This document shows, one piece after another, positions 54,501-63,032 of a DNA stretch of 64,000 nucleotides (within the stretch, counting starts at the first letter, position 1; every line of letters starts with the position of its first letter). This DNA comes from Parafrankia irregularis (lineage in GTDB: Bacteria; Actinomycetota; Actinomycetes; Frankiales; Frankiaceae), in assembly GCF_001536285.1 (NCBI RefSeq), contig NZ_FAOZ01000016.1, forward strand, positions 62,001 to 126,000, in the 5' to 3' direction. The notes below the pieces were generated by a model. The model saw only the letters and a program-made list of their open reading frames with translations, had not been told where the DNA came from and did not search any database. The position numbers and the translations under genes were made by a program.

Positions 54501-56484
54501 TCGACCGGTCGTCGAGCTCCCGCACCAGCAAGGCGGCCGCGTAGGCGGGCGCCAGCCGTCGCTCGACCTCCTGCGCCGCGAGCCCGGTCGCCGTGGCCAG
54601 GAGATCCAGCTCCACCCGCCCCGCCAGGCAGGCCATCGCCATGAGCACTTCTCGCGTGCCCGAAGGCAACGACGCCACGCGCGCGGCCAGCAGCTTCTTG
54701 ATGTCCAGGCCGGCCAGCCGGCGACGCAGCGCGGACTGATCCACGTGCCAACGGCTCTCACCGGGAGCGATCAGACCCTCGTGACGCAGCGCATTGAACA
54801 GTTCCACCGTGTCGTACGGACTGCCCTCGGTGATGGACTCGATCATCCGTGCCAACTCGCTGGCCGACTGAGGGGCGATATGCAGGATGTCAGCGACCAG
54901 GCTGGCCTGCCCCGCGGGCACGAGGTTACCCAACCGCTGGTGGTGAGGTCCGGTCGGCTGGCGACTCCAGCGGTCGAGCATCGGCGCCAGCGGGTGAGCG
55001 ATATCCACGTCGCTGTCCCGGTAGGCGCCGACCAGGAGCAGTCCCTCGGTCTGCTCCTCACTACCGAGGATCAGGTCGATGAAACCGAGCGGTGTCCGTC
55101 CAGCCCACTGCAGGTCGTCGACGACGAAAACAAGCGGCCTTCGCCAGGACGTAATGGTGCGCAGTACCGCGACTGAAGCGTGCTGTAGTCGTACCCGGGC
55201 CGTCATCGGATCGCCCGGATCGGGAGCGACCTTCAACAGCGCGGCGAGCTCCGGGAGGGCGGCGGCGACGAGTTCGGCGTTGGGCCCCAAAGCATCCAGA
55301 AGCTGCTCCCTGACCTTGGCCAGCCGGCCTTCCGGCTCGGCCAGCAACAACCGACCCAGCGCACGGAACGCCTGCCGGACTCCGTCATACTCCTCGTCTC
55401 GGCGAAACTGGTCGAACTTGCCGGTGACGAACCAGCCGTTGCGACCGGCCACCATCGGCCGGAGCTCGTTGACCAGGGATGTCTTGCCCACTCCCGCCGC
55501 ACCGCTGACGAGGAGACCGCGGCAGTGGCCCGCCATCGCCTCCGCGAACGCCGCGCCCAGGTCCCGGATCTCCTCGTCCCGCCCGGCCAGCCGGGACGGT
55601 GCAAGGGGTCGCAGCGGCGAGTCGTGTGCGCCGGGATCACTTATCCGCGCGCCGCGGCGAAGCAGAACGAGATCACGCACCAGTCCATCGGCGGTCTGGT
55701 AGCGATCGTCCGGCTCCTTCTTCAACAGATGCATGATGATCGCCGAGAGCTCCGCCGGCAGTAGCGGGTTCACCGCGGCAGGTGGCACCGGAATCCTCAC
55801 CAGGTGATCCTGGATGATCCGTGCCGGGTCGCTCGAACCGAAGGGCGGCGCGCCGGTTGCCAGCTCGTACAAGGTGGCCCCGAGCGCGTACAGGTCGGCC
55901 CGCTGGTCGACCAGGCGCGCGGTCCGGCCAGTCTGCTCGGGCGCCAGGTAAGGCACCGTTCCCACGATCTCCCTGTGATGGAGGAATCCCGGCCGGAGAT
56001 CGGCGATGCTGGCGGCCAGCGCGAAATCGACCAGATACGGGATGTTTCGGTTCCCGCCCACCACGATGTTCGCGGGATTGATGTTCTGGTGCGCCACGCC
56101 CCGGCGGTGCATCTCCGCTACCGCGCGCGCAAGCGACTCAGCCAGCTCGACCAGGGTCACCGGAGCCAACGGCATGGCGAGCTCGCACAGAGCGATACCT
56201 CCGACATCGGCCAGCAGGATCGATCCCGGGCAGGACGGACTGCCATCCGCCAGCTGTGCCACACCATCAACACCGGACAACCGCTTCAGAATCTCGGTCT
56301 CATGAAGTAGCCGCCAATCCGCGCCAGGTCCCAGCGGTTCCTTCCGGATCAGGCTCCCGGCCGCGGACATAATGCGGGTAACCCGAGTCCGTTCTGTCTC
56401 ATGCAGCACGTCCACCCGCACCGCGGTTGGCAGATCTCGACTCGGCTCCGTCCCCTCCGATCCATCCACACCCCCGCACCTCAC
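51571..56484 (-). CDS. Pseudokinase - AAA ATPase - GAF - GGDEF multidomain sensor (paralogue)
   Basis: A 1637-aa protein with the same architecture as the one at 28595-33586. The N-terminal kinase fold keeps the Lys (LIRKEPLG) and the APEQTGRTARLVDQRADLYA region, but the catalytic loop reads HQNINPAN instead of HRDxxxxN, with Asn134 replacing the Asp; it is probably a pseudokinase. The ATPase (GAAGVGKT, VFVVDDLQW), helical repeats, GAF-type region, coiled coil and GGDEF with intact GGEEF (from residue 1551) follow, so cyclic di-GMP synthesis looks possible. Base composition is less GC-rich than in the first copy. The GTG start at 56484 is uncertain; a GTG at 56469 is also possible. Confidence 0.88.
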   Translation of the reverse strand: MRCGGVDGSEGTEPSRDLPTAVRVDVLHETERTRVTRIMSAAGSLIRKEPLGPGADWRLLHETEILKRLSGVDGVAQLADGSPSCPGSILLADVGGIALCELAMPLAPVTLVELAESLARAVAEMHRRGVAHQNINPANIVVGGNRNIPYLVDFALAASIADLRPGFLHHREIVGTVPYLAPEQTGRTARLVDQRADLYALGATLYELATGAPPFGSSDPARIIQDHLVRIPVPPAAVNPLLPAELSAIIMHLLKKEPDDRYQTADGLVRDLVLLRRGARISDPGAHDSPLRPLAPSRLAGRDEEIRDLGAAFAEAMAGHCRGLLVSGAAGVGKTSLVNELRPMVAGRNGWFVTGKFDQFRRDEEYDGVRQAFRALGRLLLAEPEGRLAKVREQLLDALGPNAELVAAALPELAALLKVAPDPGDPMTARVRLQHASVAVLRTITSWRRPLVFVVDDLQWAGRTPLGFIDLILGSEEQTEGLLLVGAYRDSDVDIAHPLAPMLDRWSRQPTGPHHQRLGNLVPAGQASLVADILHIAPQSASELARMIESITEGSPYDTVELFNALRHEGLIAPGESRWHVDQSALRRRLAGLDIKKLLAARVASLPSGTREVLMAMACLAGRVELDLLATATGLAAQEVERRLAPAYAAALLVRELDDRSTIRFHHDRTQKSLLDRITATEQRAVRLRLARCLSERDEYFAVAAEQYLLVADAVHATQERQLMAALFRRAAGQARILSNYPLEERFLTAAMPLIDPADTDQLIAVGTERHAALHRLGLLEEADEAYETVCRLCTHPTQRTAAVEAQVVSLTNRGLAREAMRLGLDQLRHLGFAVPDRDHLDSDIDRGLKEVRQWIDRTDESDDLRLAGGIDHSRLDACRIIDRLLPAAYFCDQPMLGWLTVKVLEMWVQNGPHATFLGPAAGAAWTIGSRGDYRTGYRVVQRLLSVSRSLGYDLEIGRAQYLYAAGVGHWFDSLEENISGARRALEVLVRSGDLQNASYTRYMLVHNLLDCAPTLDALAPEVDAALAAGAGTGNAHLVENVQPCRQLIRILRGETVESEADEVSALSRLAANPIARAHLHIALALAAAIFDHPARLARHTAASMRLLPVIEPMYVTTTARLLRAMSLAAQARATEASQREASLAELDELVAWLSARAADAPVNFLHLLRLVEAEQAWAVGDFHKAAYMFDVAQREASTRDRPWHRALILERTARFYLSHGMLEAGNAPLAAARRQYLAWGATAKVSQLDWVHPVQGIEFTAMEPDARRLAEPAGCKPAATTRTIDLFGIAAASQALGSETTIDGLRARVAGILSEMTGATSVHLLLHEQNEVGWSVPVGDGDTISLDEAGRRRMLPASVIWYVDRTHQPLAIDDATHDERFRRDLYFADLDRCSLLALPITIRGTQGAMLLLENRMIRSAFTIERLEGIMLVAGQLAVSLDNAQVYASLERKVAERTQQLSVVNRRLLQLSTTDPLTGLANRRRLSEVLDVEWNRAGRNSTPIALTIVDIDYFKLYNDHFGHSAGDQCLKKVAACLAKNIRDTHLVARYGGEEFAVVMPRTGLGAAARLAHRSRSAVEELAEPHPLVERGVVTVSIGVAAAVPPVDGDLNAFFEVADAALYKAKHRGRNRVAVARR

Positions 56485-56728
56485 GCTCTGTCTCGACTCA
56501 CGTTCAGCTCATCTATCCAGTCTGCCGCCGGTCAGATCGATGGCAACAGTGCTGTCTCATAGGTGAATGTTTACGGCGGTTCCGGCGGCTTGGTGATTGG
56601 ATAGCGGGATTTTTCGATCACTGTTCGATTCCGAACGGGAGTGCCCGACGTTCATCGGACACTCCCGTTCGTGTCCGGGCAGCTGCCACGTGCGGCGGCC
56701 TGCCCGTTGCACCCCTTGTCCTTCCGGG
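56485..56728. other. Intergenic region, lower GC
   Basis: These 244 bases lie between the start of the pseudokinase-GGDEF gene and the end of the secreted-protein gene, both leftward. They should hold the promoter of the former. The only clear structure is the hairpin at 56632-56671. Confidence 0.5.
56632..56671. terminator. Long hairpin downstream of the secreted AMIN-like protein gene
   Basis: CGAACGGGAGTG pairs perfectly with CACTCCCGTTCG. After one mismatch CCGA pairs with TCGG around a 6-base loop, giving a 17-step stem. It lies about 57 bases beyond the stop of the leftward gene at 56729 and probably terminates it. Confidence 0.6.
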
Positions 56729-57280
56729 TTATCGGGTCGGGATCGCCACGATCACGCTCGTGCCGGTGTGCTGCACCGTCGGCTGTACCTGCGGTCCGGG
56801 CGCGGACTGGCGCAGACCGACGAAGTAGGTGACAACGCCCTCGAAGTCGCCACCCGACCGCACCTGGACAACATTGGTGGTCGCGCGGATCGGGAACAGG
56901 TTGCGCGGAGCCGTGGCCCTGCCCTGCTCGTCATGGGCCGCCGCATTGTGGAAGACCACCTTGACGAAGGACCGGCCCCGCACGGCGACGGGAAGGCCGG
57001 AGCCGTCCTGTATCAGTTCCGAGGTCGGCACGTACCGGGCGGTGACCTCGGAGGGGGCTGCCAGCTGGAAGTGGAACCGGACGAGGTCCGCGCGGGCACT
57101 GGCCGCATGTGCCGCGCTGATGCCCGTCAGGACCGGCGTGACGGGCATGACGGGCGCGGCCGGAGACACCGGTGTAACCGGAGTTGCCGTTGGCCCTCCG
57201 GCTCGCGCCGGAACCGCCATGAACAGCAGGCCCAGGACCAGTGGGACTATCGCACCAGAAATCCCGTGCGCCTTCCTCAT
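56729..57280 (-). CDS. Secreted AMIN-like domain protein
   Basis: A 183-aa exported protein. The signal peptide MRKAHGISGAIVPLVLGLLF ends near AVPARA, and a Pro/Val/Thr-rich spacer follows. The rest matches the actinobacterial AMIN-like domain: DLVRFHFQLA, then ARYVPTSELIQDGSGLPVAV, FVKVVFHNAAAHDEQGRA and GGDFEGVVTYFVGLRQ, closing with VIVAIPTR. AMIN-type domains bind cell-wall or periplasmic components; the function here is unproven. The ATG at 57280 is chosen for the signal peptide and the GGTGG upstream; the frame is open to 57571 but that part is not protein-like. Confidence 0.82.
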   Translation of the reverse strand: MRKAHGISGAIVPLVLGLLFMAVPARAGGPTATPVTPVSPAAPVMPVTPVLTGISAAHAASARADLVRFHFQLAAPSEVTARYVPTSELIQDGSGLPVAVRGRSFVKVVFHNAAAHDEQGRATAPRNLFPIRATTNVVQVRSGGDFEGVVTYFVGLRQSAPGPQVQPTVQHTGTSVIVAIPTR

Positions 57281-57863
57281 GATGCACCACCCATTCCTTT
57301 CTCCCGGAGAAGGGAGTCCGGCGTGCGGACGTGCTGACTGGATTCCGGGCCGCCGGCTGATCCTGATTGCCGCGAGAATGCCCCTGGCGACAAGGCCGGT
57401 CGGATCGGACGAAGTCGGTGTCAGCTCGCTGGTCGGAAGTCGGATGGATGGTGAGTGGTGATGGATGTCGACATGGGCCCACCCCCATTCGTTGTCGGCC
57501 AAGCCTGTGCGAGCGCCGGGTGGCCCGCCACCGTGCGCATCGCTCCGAATACCCCGGAGTCGAGCGTCCACAACATGCCCTTCGAGGAGAGACGCTCGTG
57601 GGATGGCGAAGGAGCGACCAGGCTGTGATCCTCACCCGCCAGGCCACCGCGGCGCCAGGCAGGACGAGCCGGGCCGGCGAGGGCGCACCCTGGCCGTCAG
57701 TGCACCGCCGGCTGGACCGTCCTCGGCGCCGGGCAGGTCCAGCGAGAACACCCCGACCGCGTCGCTGCTGTCCGACGACCCCGAATGCGTCGTATGGCAT
57801 GCCCCTACGGACACCGGGCGGCAGGCGCCGGCTGAGCAGGTTCCGGCTACTTCGAATTGCCCG
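57281..57863. other. Long stretch without a supported gene
   Basis: These 583 bases upstream of the secreted-protein gene contain only overlapping open frames with implausible composition. The promoter of the secreted-protein gene should lie at the left end. Sequence decay or a small undetected element is possible. Confidence 0.45.
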
Positions 57864-58400
57864 ATGTCCAGTCGGCGGGAACTGGCGCTCGTAGAGGTGA
57901 TTTTGCGTCATCAGGTGCAGATCGATCCCGATTACCTCGGTGCTGTACCCGACGCCTGCCGACCGGAGCGACGCTGGTCGAACTCGCCGGGAGCGACCTG
58001 AACGACTACCGTGACCATGCCGGAGAGGCGTTAGGTGGATTCGCGGCGATGGCAGAAGACCGCGGGGCGCTCTACGCGTTCTGGAGGTCGGCGGCTCACG
58101 GCGGCCTGGCCTGCCGGCATTGGTGGGGAACCCCGGCATGGCCCACGCTGGTCGACCGCTTCATCCAAGCTCTCGACACACCGGATCATCCGCACTGGTC
58201 GTCCGGCGGGGAAGGGCAGGCGGCAGCGGAGACGGCGCCACACCAGGCCACCGGGCGTGCCGGTCTCCGTCGGCTGCTGATGAGCCGGCCATGGGATCTC
58301 GATTCCGATACGGCGCAATGGGTAGTCGATGCGGCCGGAACCGCTCCACCGACCCCGCGACGCGCTACCGGGATGTCTGATCATCACGGGGAGGACGAGC
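57864..58400 (+). pseudogene. Possible frameshifted gene of unknown function
   Basis: From ATG 57864 one frame reads MSSRRELALVEVILRHQVQI and on to about PDAC, then stops soon after. From about 57967 another frame reads protein-like sequence such as ATLVELAGSDLNDYRDHAGE, ALYAFWRSAAHGGLACRHWW and WPTLVDRFIQALDTPDHPHW, with GC-rich third positions. A single frameshift near 57955-57970 would join them. No family is recognised, and the 3' end runs into the convergent small gene. The call is tentative. Confidence 0.35.
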
Positions 58401-58712
58401 CGTGCCGCCGGCGTCGCCGACGCGCCCCCCGGGCGCCTGCCTCTGCGCAGGCCTGTCGGCGCCGGGCCTGTCGCGCTCCCCGGGGCCGGGCTCGTCGCAG
58501 GGGTCAGGCTTGTCGCGCCATTCACCAGCGGCGTCGCGCGCCGCCTGATCGGTGAGCTCCCGAGCGGTACGCGCGCCGGGGTCCGCCTCGTCGGGCGAGG
58601 AACACGCCTCGCCCGACAGGAGCCGGTTGACCTGGCCCGCCAACCGCCGTGCGCGTTGCTCGCCCGCACGGCGGCCGCCCTTGTCAGCTTTCGCTTCGTC
58701 GTCCGTTGCCAT
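58365..58712 (-). CDS. Small charged hypothetical protein
   Basis: A 115-aa, strongly hydrophilic protein starting MATDDEAKADKGGRRAGEQR, with RRLAGQVNRLLSGEACSSPD and a disordered Pro/Gly/Arg-rich C-terminus. No domain is recognised. Its ATG follows GGGAAGAA and lies 14 bases after the stop of the upstream 291-aa gene on the same strand, which supports an operon. The plus-strand frame over the same bases is arginine-rich shadow. Confidence 0.55.
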   Translation of the reverse strand: MATDDEAKADKGGRRAGEQRARRLAGQVNRLLSGEACSSPDEADPGARTARELTDQAARDAAGEWRDKPDPCDEPGPGERDRPGADRPAQRQAPGGRVGDAGGTARPPRDDQTSR

Positions 58713-58726
58713 TTCTTCCCTGCTCG

Positions 58727-59602
58727 TTACCGCTCCATCAGCTTCCGGCTGATGTACTCGTCGAGGAACTTCGCGCGCTTTGCCGAGATCTGGTCGCTGG
58801 ACTGCTTGGTCGTGACCGCTTCCTGCAGCCTCGGTGTGCCGGAATCGAGATTCGACTGGCGCTGGATCTCGGCGTACTCGCGGCGGGTGTTGGCGTCGAT
58901 CGCCTCGCGGATGCTCCGGCCGTCCCGAGTGAACTTTCCAAGATCTCGGAGCTCCAGCTTCGGGCCGAAGAACGTGTGCTGGTACCAGTGGTCGTCATCG
59001 GGGTTGTGCCAGCTCAGATAGCCGCCCTCGCGTACCTGGCGCGGCTCGGTGATCGCGCCGGTGAAGCTGTACTGGACGCCGCTGGCCGCGACCGGGTCGA
59101 AGTATCTCGACGTGTAGAAGTCCGACACCACGATGTCGTTCACGGTGTAGGACCACCGAATGTCCTCGGACGGATCGGCGATCTCGACCAGGAACTGGAC
59201 CCGCCCCTGGCTGGCCACCGGCGACTGGCCCGCGACGAGGCGGTTCCCGAAGGGGTCCGCGAGCATCTCCAGCACCTCGTGGCTGGCGGTCAGCGACCAA
59301 CTGCTGCCGACCTCGACCAGTGAGAACGGCTGGCCGTCCTCGTCAAGGTGAACGCCGGCGGCCCCGCGTACGTCCTCCACCAGCAGCACCGGCCAGTAGC
59401 CCAGTGGGACATCGGAGAGCTTGGCGAAGGCGTCCACGGTTGCCGAAACACCCCAGATCGGGGCGAAGTCGCGCGTCACCTGCTTCTGCAGCGCCGCCGT
59501 GACCTCCATCACCTGGTGATGCCTCAGGTTGTCGAACTCGACGTTCTCCCCGCTCTCGCCGTCCGGGTCGTAGGGCACAAGCGCAATCTCACGTACCAGC
59601 AT
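58727..59602 (-). CDS. Hypothetical protein with a SHEVLEMLADP motif
   Basis: A 291-aa protein without signal peptide or membrane segments. A central segment, SWSLTASHEVLEMLADPFGN, contains an HExxE-like motif reminiscent of metal-dependent hydrolases, followed by DFYTSRYFDP and GGYLSWHNPDDDHWYQHTFF. The C-terminus is helical and charged (REAIDANTRREYAEIQRQSN). I do not recognise the family, so enzymatic function is speculation. The start is well supported by GGAGG five bases upstream. It heads a two-gene unit with the 115-aa protein. Confidence 0.75.
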   Translation of the reverse strand: MLVREIALVPYDPDGESGENVEFDNLRHHQVMEVTAALQKQVTRDFAPIWGVSATVDAFAKLSDVPLGYWPVLLVEDVRGAAGVHLDEDGQPFSLVEVGSSWSLTASHEVLEMLADPFGNRLVAGQSPVASQGRVQFLVEIADPSEDIRWSYTVNDIVVSDFYTSRYFDPVAASGVQYSFTGAITEPRQVREGGYLSWHNPDDDHWYQHTFFGPKLELRDLGKFTRDGRSIREAIDANTRREYAEIQRQSNLDSGTPRLQEAVTTKQSSDQISAKRAKFLDEYISRKLMER

Positions 59603-59932
59603 GAAACCTCCCGAAAGACTGACTTGACGATGCTCCGGCCGGGTCGTCTCAGGGTCCGCACGCCAGGCATCACGGCGGCGCGCCCGACATCACGGCAGCA
59701 CGCCGGACATCGCGGCGCTGGAAGCATTCCGCAGCGGGAGAGCCTGTGCCCTCACCGTCTCCGCCGCACCAGTTCGCTGCCCGCCCCGGTGCCGATAAAT
59801 CGCGGGTCCGGCCCATTCCGCACCAGCTCGACGGAAACGACTGCGCATCCGGGACGAGCCGCGGCCGAGATCGGAATCTCTATGATCCGGGGGTCAGCGC
59901 CGAGAAGCCACCACCGCGAACGGAGCGAGCCG
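59603..59932. other. Divergent intergenic region
   Basis: These 330 bases lie between the leftward 291-aa gene and the rightward VOC gene. A TATGAT hexamer at 59881-59886 could be the -10 of the VOC gene, but no good -35 is seen. A few short repeats of the form ACATCACGGC and ACATCGCGGC occur. No gene is supported. Confidence 0.4.
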
Positions 59933-60394
59933 ATGAGCCGTCACGTCCAGGTCACATTCGACGCGCACGATCCGCGGGCGTTGTCGATCTTCTGGCGCGA
60001 GGTGCTGGGCTACGTCCACCCGGGCCCGCCGGGGGCCGACCTGCCGGCGGGCGCGGATCCGCTGGCCGCGTGGGACGAGTTCCTCGCGCGGATCGGCGTA
60101 CCTGCGGAGCAGCGTAACTCCCGGTCGGCCATCGAGGACCCGGCCGGGCACGGCCCACGGCTGTTCTTCCAGCGGGTGCCGGAGGGCAAGGTCGCCAAGA
60201 ACCGTGTGCACCTCGACGTCCGGGCCGCTCCCGGGCTGTCGGGCGAGGAGCGGATGGCGGCACTGGAGGCCGAGTGCGATCGGCTGGTCGTGCTGGGTGC
60301 GTCGCGGGTGCGTCGCCACGAGCCGGCACCTCCGATGGAGAACGGCTTCATCGTGATGGCGGATCCCGAAGGCAACGAGTTCTGCCTGGACTGA
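59933..60394 (+). CDS. VOC (glyoxalase/bleomycin-resistance) family protein
   Basis: A 153-aa protein of the vicinal oxygen chelate superfamily. It begins VQVTFDAHDPRALSIFWREV and has RLFFQRVPEGKVAKNRVHLD with the metal-ligand-type His. It ends NGFIVMADPEGNEFCLD, with the terminal Glu typical of the fold. Members include glyoxalase-like enzymes and antibiotic-binding proteins; which applies is unknown. The ATG at 59933 has GGAG eight bases upstream; the long open frame to 59348 is antisense to the neighbouring gene. Confidence 0.86.
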   Translation: MSRHVQVTFDAHDPRALSIFWREVLGYVHPGPPGADLPAGADPLAAWDEFLARIGVPAEQRNSRSAIEDPAGHGPRLFFQRVPEGKVAKNRVHLDVRAAPGLSGEERMAALEAECDRLVVLGASRVRRHEPAPPMENGFIVMADPEGNEFCLD

Positions 60395-60537
60395 CGGGGT
60401 TCGGAGGGGGCGGGCCCGAACGCGGTGCGCGCTTCCACTGGACGAGCCGGCACTTCGCTTCTAATCTTCACTAATCAGATGAACAAAGTGGCGTTGCATG
60501 CCTTGTCACCCGCGGTGATCGAAGGGGCGGTGGCCCG

Positions 60538-61743
60538 TTGTCCTCACCTGGAGCTGTTCCACTTTCCGTGCTGGATCTTGCGCCGGTTACAGCCGGGTCG
60601 TCCGCGGCCGACGCGCTTCGCAACACGATCGACCTGGCCCGCCGGGCCGAGAGCTTCGGCTACAGCCGGTACTGGCTCGCCGAGCACCATCTGACCCCGG
60701 GGGTCGCCTCCGCCGCACCGGCGGTGCTGATCGGGCTGGTGGCCTCGGCGACGGAACGGATCAGGGTCGGCTCGGGAGCGGTGCAGACCGGTCACCACAC
60801 CGCGGTCGTCATCGCCGAGGAGTTCGGCACCCTCGCGCACCTGCATCCCGGCCGGATCGACCTCGGCCTCGGCCGGTCCAGCGTCGGGCGACTGCTCGAG
60901 CGGGCTGGTCAGGCCCCCGCACCCCCCGCACCGGTTGCAGCCGCCGCACCGGCGCCGGTTCCGGTGCCCACACCGGAACCGGCGCGGGCCTCGTCGTCGC
61001 CGGTGGCGTCCTCGCGGGTGGTCGGCGGCCTGCTGGTCCCGGCGCAGCCGGCGCTCAGCTTCGACCTGCAGCGGCTCGGCCGGCTGCTTCGGCTCGTCGG
61101 CTTCCGGGACGATCCCGACGACGACTACGCTGGGCTCGTCCGCGACATCCAGGCGCTGTTCGCCGGAACGCTGCGGGCCGAGGACGGCACCGAACTGTCC
61201 GCGCCCGCCGCGCAGGGGGCGGACGCCCAGATCTGGATCCTGGCGTCGACCGCGGGCGAGAGCGCCCGGACGGCGGGGGAGCTCGGGCTGCCGCTGGCGG
61301 CGAACTACCACATCACCCCGGCGGGGGTGCTCGACACGATCGACGCCTACCGGGCGTCGTTCCGCCCGGGCGTGCTCACGCGGCCCCGGGTGATGGTCTC
61401 CGCGGATGTCGTCGTGGCCCCCGACGACGAGACCGCACGGCACCTCGCCAGCGGCTACGGGCCGTGGGTGGCGAGCATCCGGGCGGGCGGGGGAGCGATC
61501 CCGTACCCGAGCCCACCGGAGGCGGCGCAGGCCGCGGCGGCCCTGAGTGACGAGCAGCGTGCGCTGATCGCGGACCGCCTCGACACCCAGTTCGTCGGCT
61601 CGCCGCAGACCGTGGTGCGCGGCCTGCAGGTGCTGCGGGACGTCACCGGAGCCGACGAACTGCTCATCACCACCATCACCCACTCCCACGCCGACCGGGT
61701 GCGCTCCTACCAACTGCTCGCCGACGCCTGGAACAACCAGTGA
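60538..61743 (+). CDS. LLM-class flavin-dependent oxidoreductase
   Basis: A 401-aa bacterial-luciferase-like TIM-barrel flavoprotein. It shows [40 protein letters not shown] and [13 protein letters not shown]; later come [20 protein letters not shown] and [16 protein letters not shown] Pro/Ala-rich insertion of about 50 residues (around 124-175) splits the barrel after the GRSS motif, which is unusual. A TTG start at 60538 is used because GAAGGGGCGG precedes it. The stop overlaps the next gene by GTGA. Substrates are likely long-chain, sulfonated or aromatic compounds, but this cannot be decided. Confidence 0.87.
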   Translation: MSSPGAVPLSVLDLAPVTAGSSAADALRNTIDLARRAESFGYSRYWLAEHHLTPGVASAAPAVLIGLVASATERIRVGSGAVQTGHHTAVVIAEEFGTLAHLHPGRIDLGLGRSSVGRLLERAGQAPAPPAPVAAAAPAPVPVPTPEPARASSSPVASSRVVGGLLVPAQPALSFDLQRLGRLLRLVGFRDDPDDDYAGLVRDIQALFAGTLRAEDGTELSAPAAQGADAQIWILASTAGESARTAGELGLPLAANYHITPAGVLDTIDAYRASFRPGVLTRPRVMVSADVVVAPDDETARHLASGYGPWVASIRAGGGAIPYPSPPEAAQAAAALSDEQRALIADRLDTQFVGSPQTVVRGLQVLRDVTGADELLITTITHSHADRVRSYQLLADAWNNQ

Positions 61744-63032
61744 CCGCGCCTGGGACGACGCCGCGTTCGGCGCCTGGGACGACGCCGCGTCCGACGCCGC
61801 AGCCGGCGGAACAGCGGGAGCCGGTACCCGGCGGGCGTGGGCTGGGCCTGGCCGTGGCGCTGGACGGCTGCGGATGGCATCCCGCCGCCTGGCGTGAGGC
61901 CGAGGCCCGGCCGGGGGAGCTGTTCTCCGGCCGTTACTGGACGGACCTCGCCCAGGAGGCCGAGCACGGCCGGCTCGATTTCGTGACGATCGAGGACACC
62001 CTCGCGCTGCAGTCGTCCCGGTTCGACGGGCCCGACGAGCGCGTCGACGAGGTGCGGGGCCGGCTCGACGCGGTCCTCGTCGCGGCACGGGTGGCCCCGC
62101 GCACCCGCGGGATCGGCATCGTGCCGACGGCCGTGGTCACGCACACCGAGCCGTTCCACCTCTCGAAGGCCATCGCCACCCTCGACCATGTCAGCTCCGG
62201 GCGGGCCGGGGTTCGGGTGCGGGTCGCCGGGTCACCGGCCGACGCCGCCCATTTCGGCCGGCGTGACGTCCCCGTCCCGCCGGCTTCCCCGGGGGCGTGG
62301 CCGGCGGAGTTCGTCGCCGACCTGTTCGACGAGGCCGGCGACTACGTGGAGGTGGTGCGCCGGCTGTGGGACAGCTGGGAGGACGACGCGGAGATCCGCG
62401 ACGTGGCCACCGGCCGGTTCATCGACCGGGAGAAGCTGCACCACATCGACTTCGAGGGCCGCTGGTTCAGCGTGCGCGGCCCGTCGATCGTCCCGCGACC
62501 GCCGCAGGGGCAGCCGCTGGTCACCGCGCTGGCGCATGCGGACCTGCCGTACCGGTTCGCCGCCCGGTCGGCCGACCTCGTCCATGTGACCCCGCGTGAC
62601 GCGGCGGACGCCGCACGGATCGTCGCCGAGGTGCGGGCCGCCTGGCAGGCCGCCGGGCGCCCGGCCGCCGACGTCAGGGTGTTCGCCGATCTCGTGGTGT
62701 TTCTCGACGACGCCCCCGGCCGGGCCGTGGCGCGCCGGGAGCGCCTCGACGAGCGCTCCGGCCGGGGGCGGCCCTACCGTTCGGACGCGCGGATCTTCGT
62801 CGGCTCGCCGGCGGGCCTGGCCGACCTGATCGAGCAGTGGAGCGGCCTCGGCATCGACGGTTTCCAGCTGCGCCCGGCGGTGCTGCCCACCGACCTCGTC
62901 GCGATCACCCGCGGGCTGGCACCGGAGCTGCGCCGCCGCGGCCTGTTCCGGGCCGAGTACGGCGCCGGCACACTGCGCGGGACGCTGGGCCTGGGCCTGC
63001 CGGCCAACCGCTACGCGGAAGCGGCCACGTGA
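61740..63032 (+). CDS. LLM-class flavin-dependent monooxygenase
   Basis: A 430-aa LLM-family protein with a Pro/Thr-rich N-terminal tail made of duplicated sequence. The barrel shows [60 protein letters not shown] and [15 protein letters not shown]. Also present are [20 protein letters not shown] and [20 protein letters not shown]. It is closest in style to the NtaA/SnaA/DszA monooxygenase group, which uses FMNH2 from a separate reductase. It overlaps both neighbours by GTGA, so three LLM proteins are synthesised together. Confidence 0.88.
   Translation: MTAPGTTPRSAPGTTPRPTPQPAEQREPVPGGRGLGLAVALDGCGWHPAAWREAEARPGELFSGRYWTDLAQEAEHGRLDFVTIEDTLALQSSRFDGPDERVDEVRGRLDAVLVAARVAPRTRGIGIVPTAVVTHTEPFHLSKAIATLDHVSSGRAGVRVRVAGSPADAAHFGRRDVPVPPASPGAWPAEFVADLFDEAGDYVEVVRRLWDSWEDDAEIRDVATGRFIDREKLHHIDFEGRWFSVRGPSIVPRPPQGQPLVTALAHADLPYRFAARSADLVHVTPRDAADAARIVAEVRAAWQAAGRPAADVRVFADLVVFLDDAPGRAVARRERLDERSGRGRPYRSDARIFVGSPAGLADLIEQWSGLGIDGFQLRPAVLPTDLVAITRGLAPELRRRGLFRAEYGAGTLRGTLGLGLPANRYAEAAT
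61747..61794. repeat. 24-bp direct duplication at the start of the second LLM gene
   Basis: CGCCTGGGACGACGCCGCGT plus four bases occurs twice in direct tandem (61747-61770 and 61771-61794), differing near the end of the unit. It encodes the repeated Pro-Gly-Thr-Thr-Pro-Arg tail and keeps frame. Confidence 0.7.
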
